Assembly (NCBI RefSeq): GCF_013280595.1
Contig: NZ_JAAATY010000009.1
Coordinates: 62,001-126,000, forward strand
Direction: 5' to 3'
Length of the DNA: 64,000 bases
Origin: Kibdelosporangium persicum
GTDB lineage: Bacteria > Actinomycetota > Actinomycetes > Mycobacteriales > Pseudonocardiaceae
The notes beneath the pieces were generated by a model. It had not been told where the DNA came from. It did no database searches and saw only the letters and a program-made list of their open reading frames with translations. The position numbers were made by a program, and so were the translations under genes. Positions 20,547 through 29,874 of this stretch are shown here, piece by piece. The first letter of the stretch is position 1; each line of letters opens with the position of its first letter.

Positions 20547-21101
20547 TCAGGATGAGTAGACGGCCGGTGCCAACGTGCCGATGTACGGCAGGTCGCGGTA
20601 GCGCTCGGCGTAGTCCAGGCCGTATCCGACGACGAAGTCATTCGGGATCTCGAACCCGACGTACTCGACCGGCACGTCCACCTTGATCGCCTCGGGCTTG
20701 CGCAGCAGCGTGCAGACCCGCAGCGTGGCGGGGCCGCGCGAGGCCAGGTTCTTCAGCAGCCACGACAGCGTCAGGCCCGAGTCGATGATGTCCTCGACGA
20801 TCAGCACGTCCCGGCCGGCGATGTCCCGGTCGAGGTCCTTGAGGATCCGCACGACGCCCGAGCTGGACGTGGCCGATCCGTACGAGCTGACCGCCATGAA
20901 CTCGAGCTGGACGGGCACTGGCAGCGCACGCGCCAGGTCCGTCATGAACATCACCGCGCCTTTGAGCACACCGACGAGGACAAGGTCCTGCCGGGCGCCG
21001 CCGGCCGGATAGTCCTCGGCTATCTGCTTGGCGAGTTCGGCGATCTTCTCGTTGATCTCTTGTTCGGTGATCAGCACGGAGGCGATGTCGCCGTCGTACA
21101 C
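20547..21101 (-). CDS. hpt: Hypoxanthine phosphoribosyltransferase
   Basis: 184 residues. It salvages hypoxanthine and guanine with PRPP. The PRPP loop [14 protein letters not shown] is intact, and the nucleobase-binding tail [20 protein letters not shown] is present. It lies 18 bp downstream of tilS and upstream of ftsH, the standard bacterial tilS-hpt-ftsH order. Confidence 0.96.
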   Translation of the reverse strand: MYDGDIASVLITEQEINEKIAELAKQIAEDYPAGGARQDLVLVGVLKGAVMFMTDLARALPVPVQLEFMAVSSYGSATSSSGVVRILKDLDRDIAGRDVLIVEDIIDSGLTLSWLLKNLASRGPATLRVCTLLRKPEAIKVDVPVEYVGFEIPNDFVVGYGLDYAERYRDLPYIGTLAPAVYSS

Positions 21102-21119
21102 GCCTGCTCCCTCTCGGTT

Positions 21120-22046
21120 TCAAGTCCGGCCTGGCGGTTGCACGCAGAGCCTGCCATGCGAGCGGCACGCCACAAAGCCGCCGGGCAACCAGACGCCACC
21201 CTGACCACGCCACTCGCCCACCAGAGCGTCGACCGAACGCAGATGACCGTCGGTGAGTTCGGGCACTCCGGCATCTTTCAGCCACCTTCGCAGCACCCGG
21301 CGGCGCAGCGCGGCCGGATGCGGTAGCAGGCCCGCTACCAGCATGTTCTCGTTGTCCCGGTAGATCGTTTCGGCCAGCGCGTCCAACGCGTCGAGGTCCT
21401 CGCGCAACTGACCGGCCGTCCGCGCGAGCGCGCCGGCCACACCGCCTTGCAGCACCTCCTCCATGAGGGGGATCACTTCATGTCTGAGGCGCACACGGGT
21501 GAACACCGGGTCGCTGTTGTGTGGATCGCACCACGGCTTGAGGCCGAGTTCCGCGCACGCGCCGGCGGTCACGGTCCGTCTGATCTTCAGCAGTGGCCGT
21601 CCCCACGGCGGGTCGAGCGGCCGCATGCCCGCGATGGACCGCGGCCCGGAGCCGCGGCCGAGCCCGAGCAGCACGGTTTCGGCCTGGTCGTCAAGGGTGT
21701 GGCCGAGCAGGATCACGCCGTCGTGGGCGGCTCGGAGGGCTTCGTAGCGTGCACGCCTGGCCGCCGCCTCTGTCCCGCCGGGGCCGTTCACCCGTACTTC
21801 GAGGATCTCGGCCCGGATGTCCAGCGGTTCGAGCTGAGCCGCGGCCTCCCTGGCGACCTCGGCCGAGCCCTGTTGCAGGCCGTGATCGACGATCAGTGCC
21901 CTGACCTCGGTCACCATTCTCGCCGCCGCGGCGAGGGCGAGCGAGTCGGCGCCGCCGGACACCGCGACGGCGACCGGGCCTTCGATGCTGGGCAGCAGAT
22001 CCTTGACGGCCTTGCGGACGATCAGGGCCGCACTCGCCGCAACCAT
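21120..22046 (-). CDS. tilS: tRNA(Ile)-lysidine synthetase
   Basis: 308 residues from the ATG at 22046. It modifies the wobble C of the CAU-anticodon tRNA-Ile so that it reads AUA. The N-type ATP pyrophosphatase loop SGGADS lies near residue 30, followed by GHTLDDQAETVLLGL. It is shorter than E. coli TilS and lacks most of the C-terminal tRNA-binding domain, as actinobacterial forms do. Its start overlaps the end of the DUF2342 gene. Confidence 0.94.
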   Translation of the reverse strand: MVAASAALIVRKAVKDLLPSIEGPVAVAVSGGADSLALAAAARMVTEVRALIVDHGLQQGSAEVAREAAAQLEPLDIRAEILEVRVNGPGGTEAAARRARYEALRAAHDGVILLGHTLDDQAETVLLGLGRGSGPRSIAGMRPLDPPWGRPLLKIRRTVTAGACAELGLKPWCDPHNSDPVFTRVRLRHEVIPLMEEVLQGGVAGALARTAGQLREDLDALDALAETIYRDNENMLVAGLLPHPAALRRRVLRRWLKDAGVPELTDGHLRSVDALVGEWRGQGGVWLPGGFVACRSHGRLCVQPPGRT

Positions 22047-23083
22047 GCGTCCGGGTCCGTGATCTCCGAGCGGCGCGGCAGCGTCTCGGCCGACGTCCAC
22101 ACCGCGTTGAACCCGGCCATCCCGGCCTGGTCGACGACGTGCCGGGTGAACTTGGCACCCGCCGCGTACTGCTTGACCTTGGCGTCCACCCCGAGCAGCG
22201 TGCGCAGCACCCGGTCGAGCAGGCCGCCGCCGCGGCGGCGCTCGGTGAACCGGTCGCGGATGACCTCGACGCTCGGCACGACCGACGGGCCGACCGCGTC
22301 CATCACGAAGTCGGCGTGGCCTTCGAGCAACGTGGACAGTGCGATGAGCCGGTCGAACACCTCGCGCTGTTCGGGCGACTGCAACAGTTCCATCAACGTG
22401 ACCGGGCCGGACGACGCGTCCGGGTCGAGCGACCGGCGGCGCGCCTCCTTGATGACGTCCGGGAACCGGTTGAGCGCGCTCGCGGCGGTGTCGTCCATCC
22501 CGGACAGGAACGCGCGGACCTGGCCGGAGAAGTAGTCCCTGAGCCACGGCACGGCGGTGAACTGCAGCCGGTGCGTGCACTCGTGCAGGCAGACCCACAT
22601 CCGGAAGTCGCTCGCCGCGACGTCCAAAGCCCGTTGCGCGCCAATGATGTTGGGCGCGACGAGCAGCAGACGGCCGTCGTTGAACGGGTCGTACTGGCCG
22701 AGCACACGGCTGCCGAGGAACGCCAGCACCATGCCCGCCTGCACACCCGCGCTGCCCGCCATGACGGCGCCGACCGGGCCGGTGTAGGCCCTCGGCAACG
22801 CGCCCTCGGTCAGGACTTCGAGGCCTTCGGCGGACGCCCTGATCCAGCCGGGCCGGTCCACCACCTCGCCGGGCGGGAGGGGAAGGCCGTGCCCGAGACC
22901 GGTGAGCTCACGGACGTGCCCCTCGGCGACGTCGGTGGCGTCCCGCAGATCCCGGACCGTGGCCTCGGCCTCCGCCATCGGCACATCGGGTCCACGCCGC
23001 ACCAGGCGTTGCCCGGTCGAGATGGCCAGGGACCAGTCGACCGGCGACCCCGCCCCGCGCCTGAGCTCCGTAGCCGCTTCCAC
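22022..23083 (-). CDS. DUF2342 zinc-dependent metalloprotease-like protein
   Basis: 353 residues from the GTG at 23083 (the frame is open to 23143). The zinc motif HECTHRLQF and a downstream EGHADFVMD fit the DUF2342 family, also labelled a coenzyme F420 biosynthesis-associated protein. Substrate and true role are unknown. It overlaps tilS by about 25 nt and follows dacB with a 46-bp gap; the dacB-DUF2342-tilS order is common in actinobacteria. Confidence 0.87.
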   Translation of the reverse strand: MEAATELRRGAGSPVDWSLAISTGQRLVRRGPDVPMAEAEATVRDLRDATDVAEGHVRELTGLGHGLPLPPGEVVDRPGWIRASAEGLEVLTEGALPRAYTGPVGAVMAGSAGVQAGMVLAFLGSRVLGQYDPFNDGRLLLVAPNIIGAQRALDVAASDFRMWVCLHECTHRLQFTAVPWLRDYFSGQVRAFLSGMDDTAASALNRFPDVIKEARRRSLDPDASSGPVTLMELLQSPEQREVFDRLIALSTLLEGHADFVMDAVGPSVVPSVEVIRDRFTERRRGGGLLDRVLRTLLGVDAKVKQYAAGAKFTRHVVDQAGMAGFNAVWTSAETLPRRSEITDPDAWLRRVRP

Positions 23084-23129
23084 GACACCGACGCTACCTG
23101 AGCATTTGTGCCCTGTGTGATTGCGTACT

Positions 23130-26100
23130 TCAATTGCAGCCACAAGTTCGGAGCGCCGCGGCCACCGTGTCGAGCGCGGGCCGGGCCGCGAGAGTGTCGC
23201 TCTCGCTCGTCATCAGGGCGAACACCAGCAGCCTGCCGTCCGCGTCGAGCACGACACCGGCCAGGGAGTTGATCCTGGCCAGCGGCAACGTGCCGGTCTT
23301 GGCCCGCACGTAACCGCGGCCACCGGCGGCGGGCTGGCCCTCGGCGAACCGTCCGGCCAGCGTCCCGCTGCCGCCGGCGACCGGCAGGCCGCCGAGCATC
23401 GGCCGCAGTTTGGCCGTCCGCGGGTCTTTGCCGTCCCCCGCCGCCACCGAGAGAACCTGGGCGAACAGCCGTGCCGGCACCTTGTTGTTCGTCGACATAC
23501 CGCTGCCGTCGAACAGTTCGGCGCCGGTGACGTCGAAACCGTGCTCGGACAGGACTTTCAGCGTCGCCCTGCGCACGCCGGCCAACGACGGCTCCTCGCC
23601 CGCGGCCTTCGCGACCTCGCGGGCGATGACGTCCGCGAGCACGTTGTCGGAAGCCTGCAGGAACTGGTCGACGAGCTCGGTGAGCGGTGCGGACTTCACC
23701 TCACCGAGCACCTGGGCGTCGGCCGGAGCGGTCACCTCGGGCTTGGCGGCCACGGGCGCCCCGACGCGCTTGGCGAACTCGGTCGCGGCCGACTTCGCCG
23801 GGTCGGAGCTGCGTGGGCTGCGGTCCTTGGTCGGGTCCTGCCGGGCCCCGTCCAGCATCAGGGGCGCGGCCGGGGAGACGTACCCCTCCTGCACGTCACC
23901 CGGCAGCACCCCGGGCGCGAGGCCGTCGGCGGTGTAGCGGCTGCGGTCGAAGTAGACCTGACTGACCGGGCCCTTGGCTTTCACTTGCGCGACAAGGTCA
24001 TCGAGCCGTGCGGAGCCGGGGAAGACGGAGTTCCTGCCTGCCGGCAACGAGTTCAGCGTGGCGTCACCGCCACCGACGATGATGACGCTGCCGGCCTCCG
24101 GGCCCGCGACGACCTTGGTGCCGAACTGCTGGCCGTGCGGGATCTTGAGCAAGGCCGCCGCGGCGGTCAGCAGTTTTGTGGTCGAGGCCGGGGTGAGCGG
24201 AGTCGTCGGGTTCTTCTCCCACAGGACGTTCCCGGTCGCGGCATCGATGACCGATCCCGTCAGCGTGCCCAACGCGGGGTTGCCCGCTGGGCCGGACAAC
24301 GTGCTCTGGACACCCTGCGGCGTGGGCGCGTTCGCTTCGGCGCTGGGCGGCTTCAGGTTCGGCGTGAACGCCACCGGAGCGGGCGGCGGGGCGATCGCGG
24401 CATCGGTCCCGGACTCGCCGAGCCCCAGGTTCTCCCTGACCCCGGGAACGAAGAAGACGACACCGGCCGCCAGCGCGACGATCACGACGATGGCCGCGAG
24501 AACGAGCAGGCGCGTGTTCTTCTTCTTGCCGGGCAAGGGCGTGAGGGCGCGGTGAGTGTCCTCATTGGAGGGTGGTGGCTGCTCGTTGCCGTCGGATTCG
24601 CCGCGCGGCTTGATATCGGGCGCGGGCAGCCGGGACTGGCCGGACGACTCCAGCCCCATCGGCGCGACAGGCCGGTTCGGCGGCCGCACCGGCTGGTTGC
24701 GCGGTCCGGGGAAAGCCGGGCCACTGGGCGGCGTGGGCCGGACCGGCGGGCGGCCAGTCGGCTCCAGCCCTCGCGGAGCCGCGGGCCTGACCGGCGGCCG
24801 CATCGGCGGTGGCACCGGCCTGCTGGGGCGCGCGACCGGTTCGGTCCTGTCCGGCCTGGCCGGAGGCGGTAGCGGTTGGCTGCGCGTCGGAGCGTCGAAC
24901 AACGACCGGGGCGGCGTGACGAACACGGTCTTCTCGGCGGCCGCCGTTCGGTCGTCACCACGGCGTTCCGGCTCGGCCCTGGTGTCCCGCGGCGGCCGGG
25001 ACCGGCCTGATTCCGGCACAACCGGCGTGACGAACGCGGTCCGCTCACTGGAGGACGAAGCCTCAGCGCGGCCTTCCGAATCGCGCGGCGGCACGTCGAA
25101 CAGCGACCGCCCCGGTTGCGACGCCTGCCTCTTGGCCTCGCCGTCTTTCGACTGGGTGCGCGGCACGTCGAACAACGACGGACCCGGCTCGGGCGCGGCC
25201 TGCCTCTTGGCCTCGCCATCCTTCGGCTCGGTGCGCGGCACGTCGAACAACGACCGGCCCGGCTCCGGCGCGACAGCCGCCGGACTGTCGGGCTTCGGCG
25301 CAACCGGCGTGACGAACGCGGTCCGCTCACTGGAGGATGTGACCTCCTCATCACCGCGGACTTCCGGCTCGCGCGGCGGAACGTCGGACTGGTCAGGCTC
25401 GTCCGGTTCTGGCCGCGCCTCGGCAGTGCTCTCGGATTCAGGCGCGACCGGCGTCACGAAGTCCGTCTTCTCGGCGGGCTTCTTTTCCTCGTGGCTTTCC
25501 GCCTGCTGGGCGGTGGGCGCGGGTTCCTCGCTCTTCTCGCCGGACGCGTCACTTGTGGGTGCCGAATCCTCCTGCGGCACGTCCGGAGGGGCAGCCCCCG
25601 CAACCGACTCCGGCACGACCGGCGTTTCCCCGGACTCGTTGTCCGGCTCGCCGTGTGACGGCTCGTCAGTCGGCTCGGAAGCTTGCGACTCATCCGAGGG
25701 CGGCTCCGCAACGACAGCCTCGGGCTCCGGCTCGGCACGCTCCTCCGCGACCTGCCCGTCCTCCGGCTGCTCGGGCTCAGCAGCCTGCCCAACGACAGGC
25801 TCCGGCTCAGCAGCCTCCTCGGCTACAGGCTCCGGCTCAGCAGCCTCCTCGGCTACAGGCTCTGACTCGGCACGCTCGTCGTTGATCTGCGCGGATTCGG
25901 CGTCATCCTCCGCGACTTGCCCGTCCTCCGACTGCCCGGGCTCCGACTCCACGGCGACAAGCTCCGACTCGGCAGCCTCCTCGCCCACCTGCGCGGACCC
26001 GGCGTCGTACTCCGCGACTTGCCCGTCCTCCGACTGCTCGGCCTCCGGCTCGGCAGCCTTCCCAGCGACGAGCTCCGACTCGGCAGCCTCCTCAGCGACA

Positions 26101-26816
26101 GGTTCCGACTCGGCAGCCTCCTCGGCGACAGACTCCGGCTCGGCACGCTCGTCGCCGACCTGCGCGGACTCGGCGTCATCCCCCGCGACTTGCCCGTCCT
26201 CCGACTGCTCGGCCTCCGGCTCGGCAGCCTTCCCAGCGACAAGCTCCGGCTCAGCAGCCTCAGCGACAGGCTCCAACTCGGCAGCTTTCCCGGCGACAGA
26301 CTCCGACTCAGCGGCCTCCTCGCCGACCTGCGCGGATTCGGCGTCATCCTCGGCGGGCTCGGGCTCGGCGCGCCCCTCTGCGACCCGCTCGTCCGCCGAC
26401 TGCTCGGGCTCTGATTCGGCGCGCTCCCGCACGTCGGGCTCGGGCTTCTCGGTTTCCGACTGGTCGGCCGCGCTGTCCGACACCTGTGATTCGCCACTCG
26501 GGGGTTCCGGAATTTCACCCACTTCGGTGACGCTGCGTACCTGTTCGGTCTTCTCCGCCGCGGGTTCCGCGGGTGGTTCCGGGGGTGATTCGAACCACGT
26601 CGAGGCGCCCGCGGGCGGCTCGCTTTTCAGCTGCGCCGGCCTCGGCGGCTTGCCCGGTTCGAAGCGCATCGGCATCGCGCGCGGCGGCAGCGGCATCGCC
26701 ATCGGGGTCGTGTACTGCTCGGGCGGCCGCTGCTTGTCCGGGTCTACCTGCGGGAATCCAGTCGACGGCCGATCGTCGTCGGCCGTCGGCCACGCCGGGT
26801 GGTCCTGGTCTGCCAC
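23130..26816 (-). CDS. dacB: D-alanyl-D-alanine carboxypeptidase (PBP4/DacB, S13) with giant N-terminal repeat region
   Basis: 1228 residues. The C-terminal 400 form the penicillin-binding S13 domain that trims peptidoglycan peptides: catalytic Ser878 and Lys881 in ASTTK, SDN at 1056-1058, and KTG at 1173-1175. One membrane segment at about 767-790 anchors it with the enzyme outside. The 765-residue N-terminal part is predicted cytoplasmic: a Pro-rich start, degenerate acidic repeats (roughly residues 130-370, built from AEPEPVAEEAAE-like units with DGQVAEDDAESAQV), then FVTPVAP and SLFDVPR repeats, then a Pro/Arg-rich stretch. Homologues normally total about 400-500 residues. The GTG start has GGGAGAGG upstream. 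Confidence 0.93.
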   Translation of the reverse strand: MADQDHPAWPTADDDRPSTGFPQVDPDKQRPPEQYTTPMAMPLPPRAMPMRFEPGKPPRPAQLKSEPPAGASTWFESPPEPPAEPAAEKTEQVRSVTEVGEIPEPPSGESQVSDSAADQSETEKPEPDVRERAESEPEQSADERVAEGRAEPEPAEDDAESAQVGEEAAESESVAGKAAELEPVAEAAEPELVAGKAAEPEAEQSEDGQVAGDDAESAQVGDERAEPESVAEEAAESEPVAEEAAESELVAGKAAEPEAEQSEDGQVAEYDAGSAQVGEEAAESELVAVESEPGQSEDGQVAEDDAESAQINDERAESEPVAEEAAEPEPVAEEAAEPEPVVGQAAEPEQPEDGQVAEERAEPEPEAVVAEPPSDESQASEPTDEPSHGEPDNESGETPVVPESVAGAAPPDVPQEDSAPTSDASGEKSEEPAPTAQQAESHEEKKPAEKTDFVTPVAPESESTAEARPEPDEPDQSDVPPREPEVRGDEEVTSSSERTAFVTPVAPKPDSPAAVAPEPGRSLFDVPRTEPKDGEAKRQAAPEPGPSLFDVPRTQSKDGEAKRQASQPGRSLFDVPPRDSEGRAEASSSSERTAFVTPVVPESGRSRPPRDTRAEPERRGDDRTAAAEKTVFVTPPRSLFDAPTRSQPLPPPARPDRTEPVARPSRPVPPPMRPPVRPAAPRGLEPTGRPPVRPTPPSGPAFPGPRNQPVRPPNRPVAPMGLESSGQSRLPAPDIKPRGESDGNEQPPPSNEDTHRALTPLPGKKKNTRLLVLAAIVVIVALAAGVVFFVPGVRENLGLGESGTDAAIAPPPAPVAFTPNLKPPSAEANAPTPQGVQSTLSGPAGNPALGTLTGSVIDAATGNVLWEKNPTTPLTPASTTKLLTAAAALLKIPHGQQFGTKVVAGPEAGSVIIVGGGDATLNSLPAGRNSVFPGSARLDDLVAQVKAKGPVSQVYFDRSRYTADGLAPGVLPGDVQEGYVSPAAPLMLDGARQDPTKDRSPRSSDPAKSAATEFAKRVGAPVAAKPEVTAPADAQVLGEVKSAPLTELVDQFLQASDNVLADVIAREVAKAAGEEPSLAGVRRATLKVLSEHGFDVTGAELFDGSGMSTNNKVPARLFAQVLSVAAGDGKDPRTAKLRPMLGGLPVAGGSGTLAGRFAEGQPAAGGRGYVRAKTGTLPLARINSLAGVVLDADGRLLVFALMTSESDTLAARPALDTVAAALRTCGCN

Positions 26817-26907
26817 GGAGCCTCTCCCTGTCCAACATCACATCGGCCACCGACCGCCGTGATGCCGGCCGAGCGCGAGTCGTAGTCCAGACTAGTGCCG
26901 GGCACTG

Positions 26908-26974
26908 GACCGAAGACCTGCTTGCCAGGGTCCAGCATTGGTACCGAAGACCTGCTTGCAGGGTCGAGCACTGA
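26908..26974. repeat. Two imperfect direct repeats of about 33 bp upstream of ppa
   Basis: ACCGAAGACCTGCTTGC occurs at 26910 and again at 26943, each followed by AGGGTC-AGCA. The pair lies between dacB and ppa, within the divergent promoter region, 30-95 bp before the ppa start. Confidence 0.7.
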
Positions 26975-27002
26975 CACAGCTGATGATGAGCGAGGAACAG
27001 GC

Positions 27003-27506
27003 GTGGAGTTCGACGTCACGATCGAGATCCCCAAGGGCGTACGCAACAAGTACGAGATGGACCACGAAACGGGGCGGATCCGGTTGGACCGGACTCTGTT
27101 CACCGCCACCCAGTACCCGGCCGACTACGGGTTCGTCGACAACACCCTCGGTGAGGACGGCGACCCGTTGGACGCGCTCGTGCTCGTGCAGGAACCGACG
27201 TTCCCCGGCTGCCTGATCCGCAGCCGCGCGATCGGCATGTTCCGCATGACGGACGAGAAGGGCGGCGACGACAAGGTGCTGTGCGTGCCCGCAGAGGACC
27301 CGCGGACCGAGCACCTGCGTGACATCCACCACTTGAGTGAGTTCTACCGGCTGGAGATCCAGCACTTCTTCGAGGTCTACAAGGACCTCGAGCCGGGCAA
27401 GAGCGTCGAGGGCGCGACCTGGGTGGGCCGGGCCGAGGCCGAGGCCGAGATCCAGCGTTCGTACGAGCGGCTCAAGGCGGAGCACGCCGACAACGAGCAG
27501 CACTGA
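27003..27506 (+). CDS. ppa: Inorganic pyrophosphatase, family I
   Basis: 167 residues from the GTG at 27003, with GAGGA 8 nt upstream. It hydrolyses pyrophosphate. The active site signature [11 protein letters not shown] carries the metal-binding Asp residues; [11 protein letters not shown] and [10 protein letters not shown] are conserved. The frame is open 36 codons further upstream, but that stretch contains the direct repeats and lacks homology. It is divergent from dacB. Confidence 0.96.
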   Translation: MEFDVTIEIPKGVRNKYEMDHETGRIRLDRTLFTATQYPADYGFVDNTLGEDGDPLDALVLVQEPTFPGCLIRSRAIGMFRMTDEKGGDDKVLCVPAEDPRTEHLRDIHHLSEFYRLEIQHFFEVYKDLEPGKSVEGATWVGRAEAEAEIQRSYERLKAEHADNEQH

Positions 27507-27521
27507 ACCGCCGGCACGGCG

Positions 27522-27560
27522 AAGGCCCCGCCCCGGGAGATCCGGAGCGGGGCCTTCTTT
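27522..27560. terminator. Bidirectional terminator between ppa and the DHA2 exporter
   Basis: A 10-bp stem, 27522-27531 with 27547-27556, ends in a T-rich tail on the plus strand (CTTTC). It lies 16 nt after ppa and before the convergent exporter stop at 27577. Confidence 0.8.
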
Positions 27561-27576
27561 CTTCGTGGTGGGAAAC

Positions 27577-29202
27577 TCAGTGCACCGCGGCGACCGGCGC
27601 CGGGGCGTCGTCGCCTTCGGTGGCCGCCCGTTGCAGGCCCGACTTGTTCGACAGCGGGACCTCCTTGAGGAACCAGATCAGCGCGAACGCGATCAGGACC
27701 ACGATCCCGCCGACCATGAACACCGTGTCGAGGGAGCTGGCGAACCCGTCCAGCACCGGCCGGGCCTCACGAGGCGGCAGCGCGTTGATGAACGCCGTGT
27801 CGTTCAGGTCGAGACCACCCGCGCCGACCGGGACCGGCGGCAGGCTCGCCGCGGCCCGTGCCGCCGCGATCCGGTCCCCGACGATGCCGAACAGGATCGA
27901 CAGGAACACCGCGGTACCGACGGTGCCGCCGATGGACCGGAAGAACGTCGCCGACGAGGTGGCCACGCCCATGTCCTTCACGGGCGCGTCCGCCTGGATC
28001 GCCAGCAGCAGGCTCTGCATGCACAGACCCAGTCCGGCGCCGGCCAGCGTCATGATCAGCATCGTCTGCCACAGCGCGGTGTCCGTGCCGATCTGGGCGA
28101 ACAGGAACAGCGCGACCGTGGTCGCGGCCAGGCCGACGATCGGGAAGATCCGGTAGCGCCCGGTCCTGGAGGTGACCCGGCCGCTGACCGTGGCCGACAC
28201 CAGGATGCCGAACGTCATCGGCAGCGTCATCAGGCCCGACTCGGTCGGCGACGCCCCCTTGACGATCTGCAGGTACAGCGGCAGGGACATCATCATGCCG
28301 AACATCCCGACGCCCAGGATGAAGTTGACGACGTTGGTCAACGCGAACACCGGGCGCCGGAACAGGCGCATCGGCAGCAGTGCCGCGTCACCCATCAGTC
28401 GCTCGACGAACACGAACGCCACCAGACCGAGCACACCGGTCACGTACATGGCGATCGAGGCACCGGAGGCCCAGCCCCACTCGCGTCCCTGCTCGGCCAC
28501 GATCAGCAGCGGCACCAGCCCGATCGTCAGGGTGGCCGCGCCCCAGAAGTCGATCCGCTGCGGCACCTTGGTGTGCGGGACGTTCAGCACGCGGCTGACC
28601 ACGACCAGCGCGATCAGGGCGACCGGCACGTTGATCAGGAACACCCAGCGCCAGCCGGTGATCCAGAGGAACGTGTCCATGCCGGCGAACATGCCGCCGA
28701 CCAGCGGACCGGCCACACTGGACAGTCCCCACACGCCCATGAAGTAGCCGGTGTAGCGGCTGCGCTCACGCGGTGACGTGATGTCCGCGATGATCGCGAA
28801 CGCCAGCGACATCAGGCCACCGGCGCCAAGGCCCTGCACCGCGCGGTAGGCCGCGAGTTCGTACATCGAGGTCGCGATGCCCGAGAGCAGCGAACCGAGC
28901 AGGAAGAACGAGATCGCCGTCAGGTACATCGGCTTGCGGCCGAAGATGTCGGACAGCTTGCCGTACAACGGGGTCGAGATGGTCGCGGTGATCAGGTAGG
29001 CCGTGGTCGCCCAGGCCTGGATGGTCTGACCGTGTAACTCGTCGGCGATCGTCTTCATGGCCGACGCCATGATCGTCTGGTCAAGAGCCGCCAGCAGCAT
29101 GCCGAGCATCAGCCCGGACAGGATCGTCAGGATCTGGCGGTGGCTCAGCGCGCCGGCCCCTGCGGGGGCTGCCCCAGCGGCGGCTGTTGCCTGTTCGGAC
29201 AT
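27577..29202 (-). CDS. DHA2-family MFS drug exporter (EmrB/QacA type)
   Basis: 541 residues with about 14 membrane segments. The first is followed by the DHA2 motif LAALDQTIMASAM (motif D1) and GKLSDIFGRKP (motif A); motif C (GLSSVAGPLVGG) sits in the fifth segment. It is a predicted proton-driven efflux pump for hydrophobic drugs or dyes. Its ATG overlaps the marR-type stop (ATGA), so the regulator and pump form a two-gene operon. Confidence 0.93.
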   Translation of the reverse strand: MSEQATAAAGAAPAGAGALSHRQILTILSGLMLGMLLAALDQTIMASAMKTIADELHGQTIQAWATTAYLITATISTPLYGKLSDIFGRKPMYLTAISFFLLGSLLSGIATSMYELAAYRAVQGLGAGGLMSLAFAIIADITSPRERSRYTGYFMGVWGLSSVAGPLVGGMFAGMDTFLWITGWRWVFLINVPVALIALVVVSRVLNVPHTKVPQRIDFWGAATLTIGLVPLLIVAEQGREWGWASGASIAMYVTGVLGLVAFVFVERLMGDAALLPMRLFRRPVFALTNVVNFILGVGMFGMMMSLPLYLQIVKGASPTESGLMTLPMTFGILVSATVSGRVTSRTGRYRIFPIVGLAATTVALFLFAQIGTDTALWQTMLIMTLAGAGLGLCMQSLLLAIQADAPVKDMGVATSSATFFRSIGGTVGTAVFLSILFGIVGDRIAAARAAASLPPVPVGAGGLDLNDTAFINALPPREARPVLDGFASSLDTVFMVGGIVVLIAFALIWFLKEVPLSNKSGLQRAATEGDDAPAPVAAVH

Positions 29203-29723
29203 CAGTTCTCTCCTTTGGAGCGCGCCATCAACTCAGCGTGCTCGTTGATGAAGTTCGGAATGTTGCGCTCGTGGTCGGCCAGGAACCGCTCGAGCAGTTC
29301 GACGAACCGCTCGCGGTCCTCGGCGGGCCAGTGCGCGAGCATCCGCGCCAGCGAACAGCTGCGCTGGTGGTGACGGGCCTCAAGCAGGTCCCGTCCTTTC
29401 TCGGTGACGGCGAGCAGGCTGGCCCGCCCGTCCGCCGGGTCGGCGCGCCGCTCGATCAGCCCGTCCCTGACCAGCCCGGCCACCTGCCGGGAGATCGTCG
29501 ACGGGTCCGAGTAGACCGCCTCGGCCAGTGCGTTGGACCTGACCGGGCCGATCTGCCTGAGCGCACCGAGCAGCAGCATCGACGTCTTGTCGATGCCGAC
29601 CTTGCTCAGCTGGGACGACACCGCCGCCCACTGCCGGCCGAGCCCCATCATCGCGTCCCCGAGACGCGACCCCAACTCGATTTCGGCCTTGGTGAGCTCT
29701 CCGGATGCGGTTGTGTCGACCAT
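29202..29723 (-). CDS. MarR-family transcriptional regulator
   Basis: 173 residues from the ATG at 29723, with AAGGGG 6 nt upstream. Winged helix with the recognition segment NALAEAVYSDPSTISRQV and a wing DPADGRASLLAVT. Likely a local repressor of the overlapping efflux gene, released by the pump's substrates. An inverted repeat at 29758 upstream is a candidate operator. Confidence 0.92.
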   Translation of the reverse strand: MVDTTASGELTKAEIELGSRLGDAMMGLGRQWAAVSSQLSKVGIDKTSMLLLGALRQIGPVRSNALAEAVYSDPSTISRQVAGLVRDGLIERRADPADGRASLLAVTEKGRDLLEARHHQRSCSLARMLAHWPAEDRERFVELLERFLADHERNIPNFINEHAELMARSKGEN

Positions 29724-29757
29724 GCCGGCCCCTTGACTTGCTTGCATCACCCAATTA

Positions 29758-29772
29758 CTTGCTCGATACAAG
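29758..29772. promoter_or_regulatory. Candidate MarR operator
   Basis: CTTG-N7-CAAG inverted repeat (CTTGCTCGATACAAG), 35 bp upstream of the marR-type start. A second CTTGCTTGC occurs at 29737-29745. Spacing and half-sites fit the MarR family. Confidence 0.45.
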
Positions 29773-29826
29773 CATGCGCTTCGCCGGCTTGTTCCGGCAA
29801 CCGAATTACCTGAGACCCAGCTCACC

Positions 29827-29874
29827 CCTCGTGAGCGTTTATCAGTGTTCTAACGCCGCTAAACACTCACGAGG
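29827..29874. repeat. 48-bp palindrome, copy 2 (likely terminator)
   Basis: Same family as 5545 and 39977, with a few changes in the arms (GAGCGTTTAT in the left arm). The TGA stop of the ROK kinase lies inside the right arm, in TCGTGAGTG read on the minus strand. Confidence 0.85.

Noticed and set aside
18072-20555. 827-codon plus-strand frame opposite ftsH
   Set aside because: Antisense shadow of ftsH, with no recognisable domain.
24556-26862. 768-codon Ser/Gly/Ala-rich plus-strand frame opposite dacB
   Set aside because: It mirrors the acidic repeat region of DacB codon for codon; the repeats alone keep it open. No start signal or domain.
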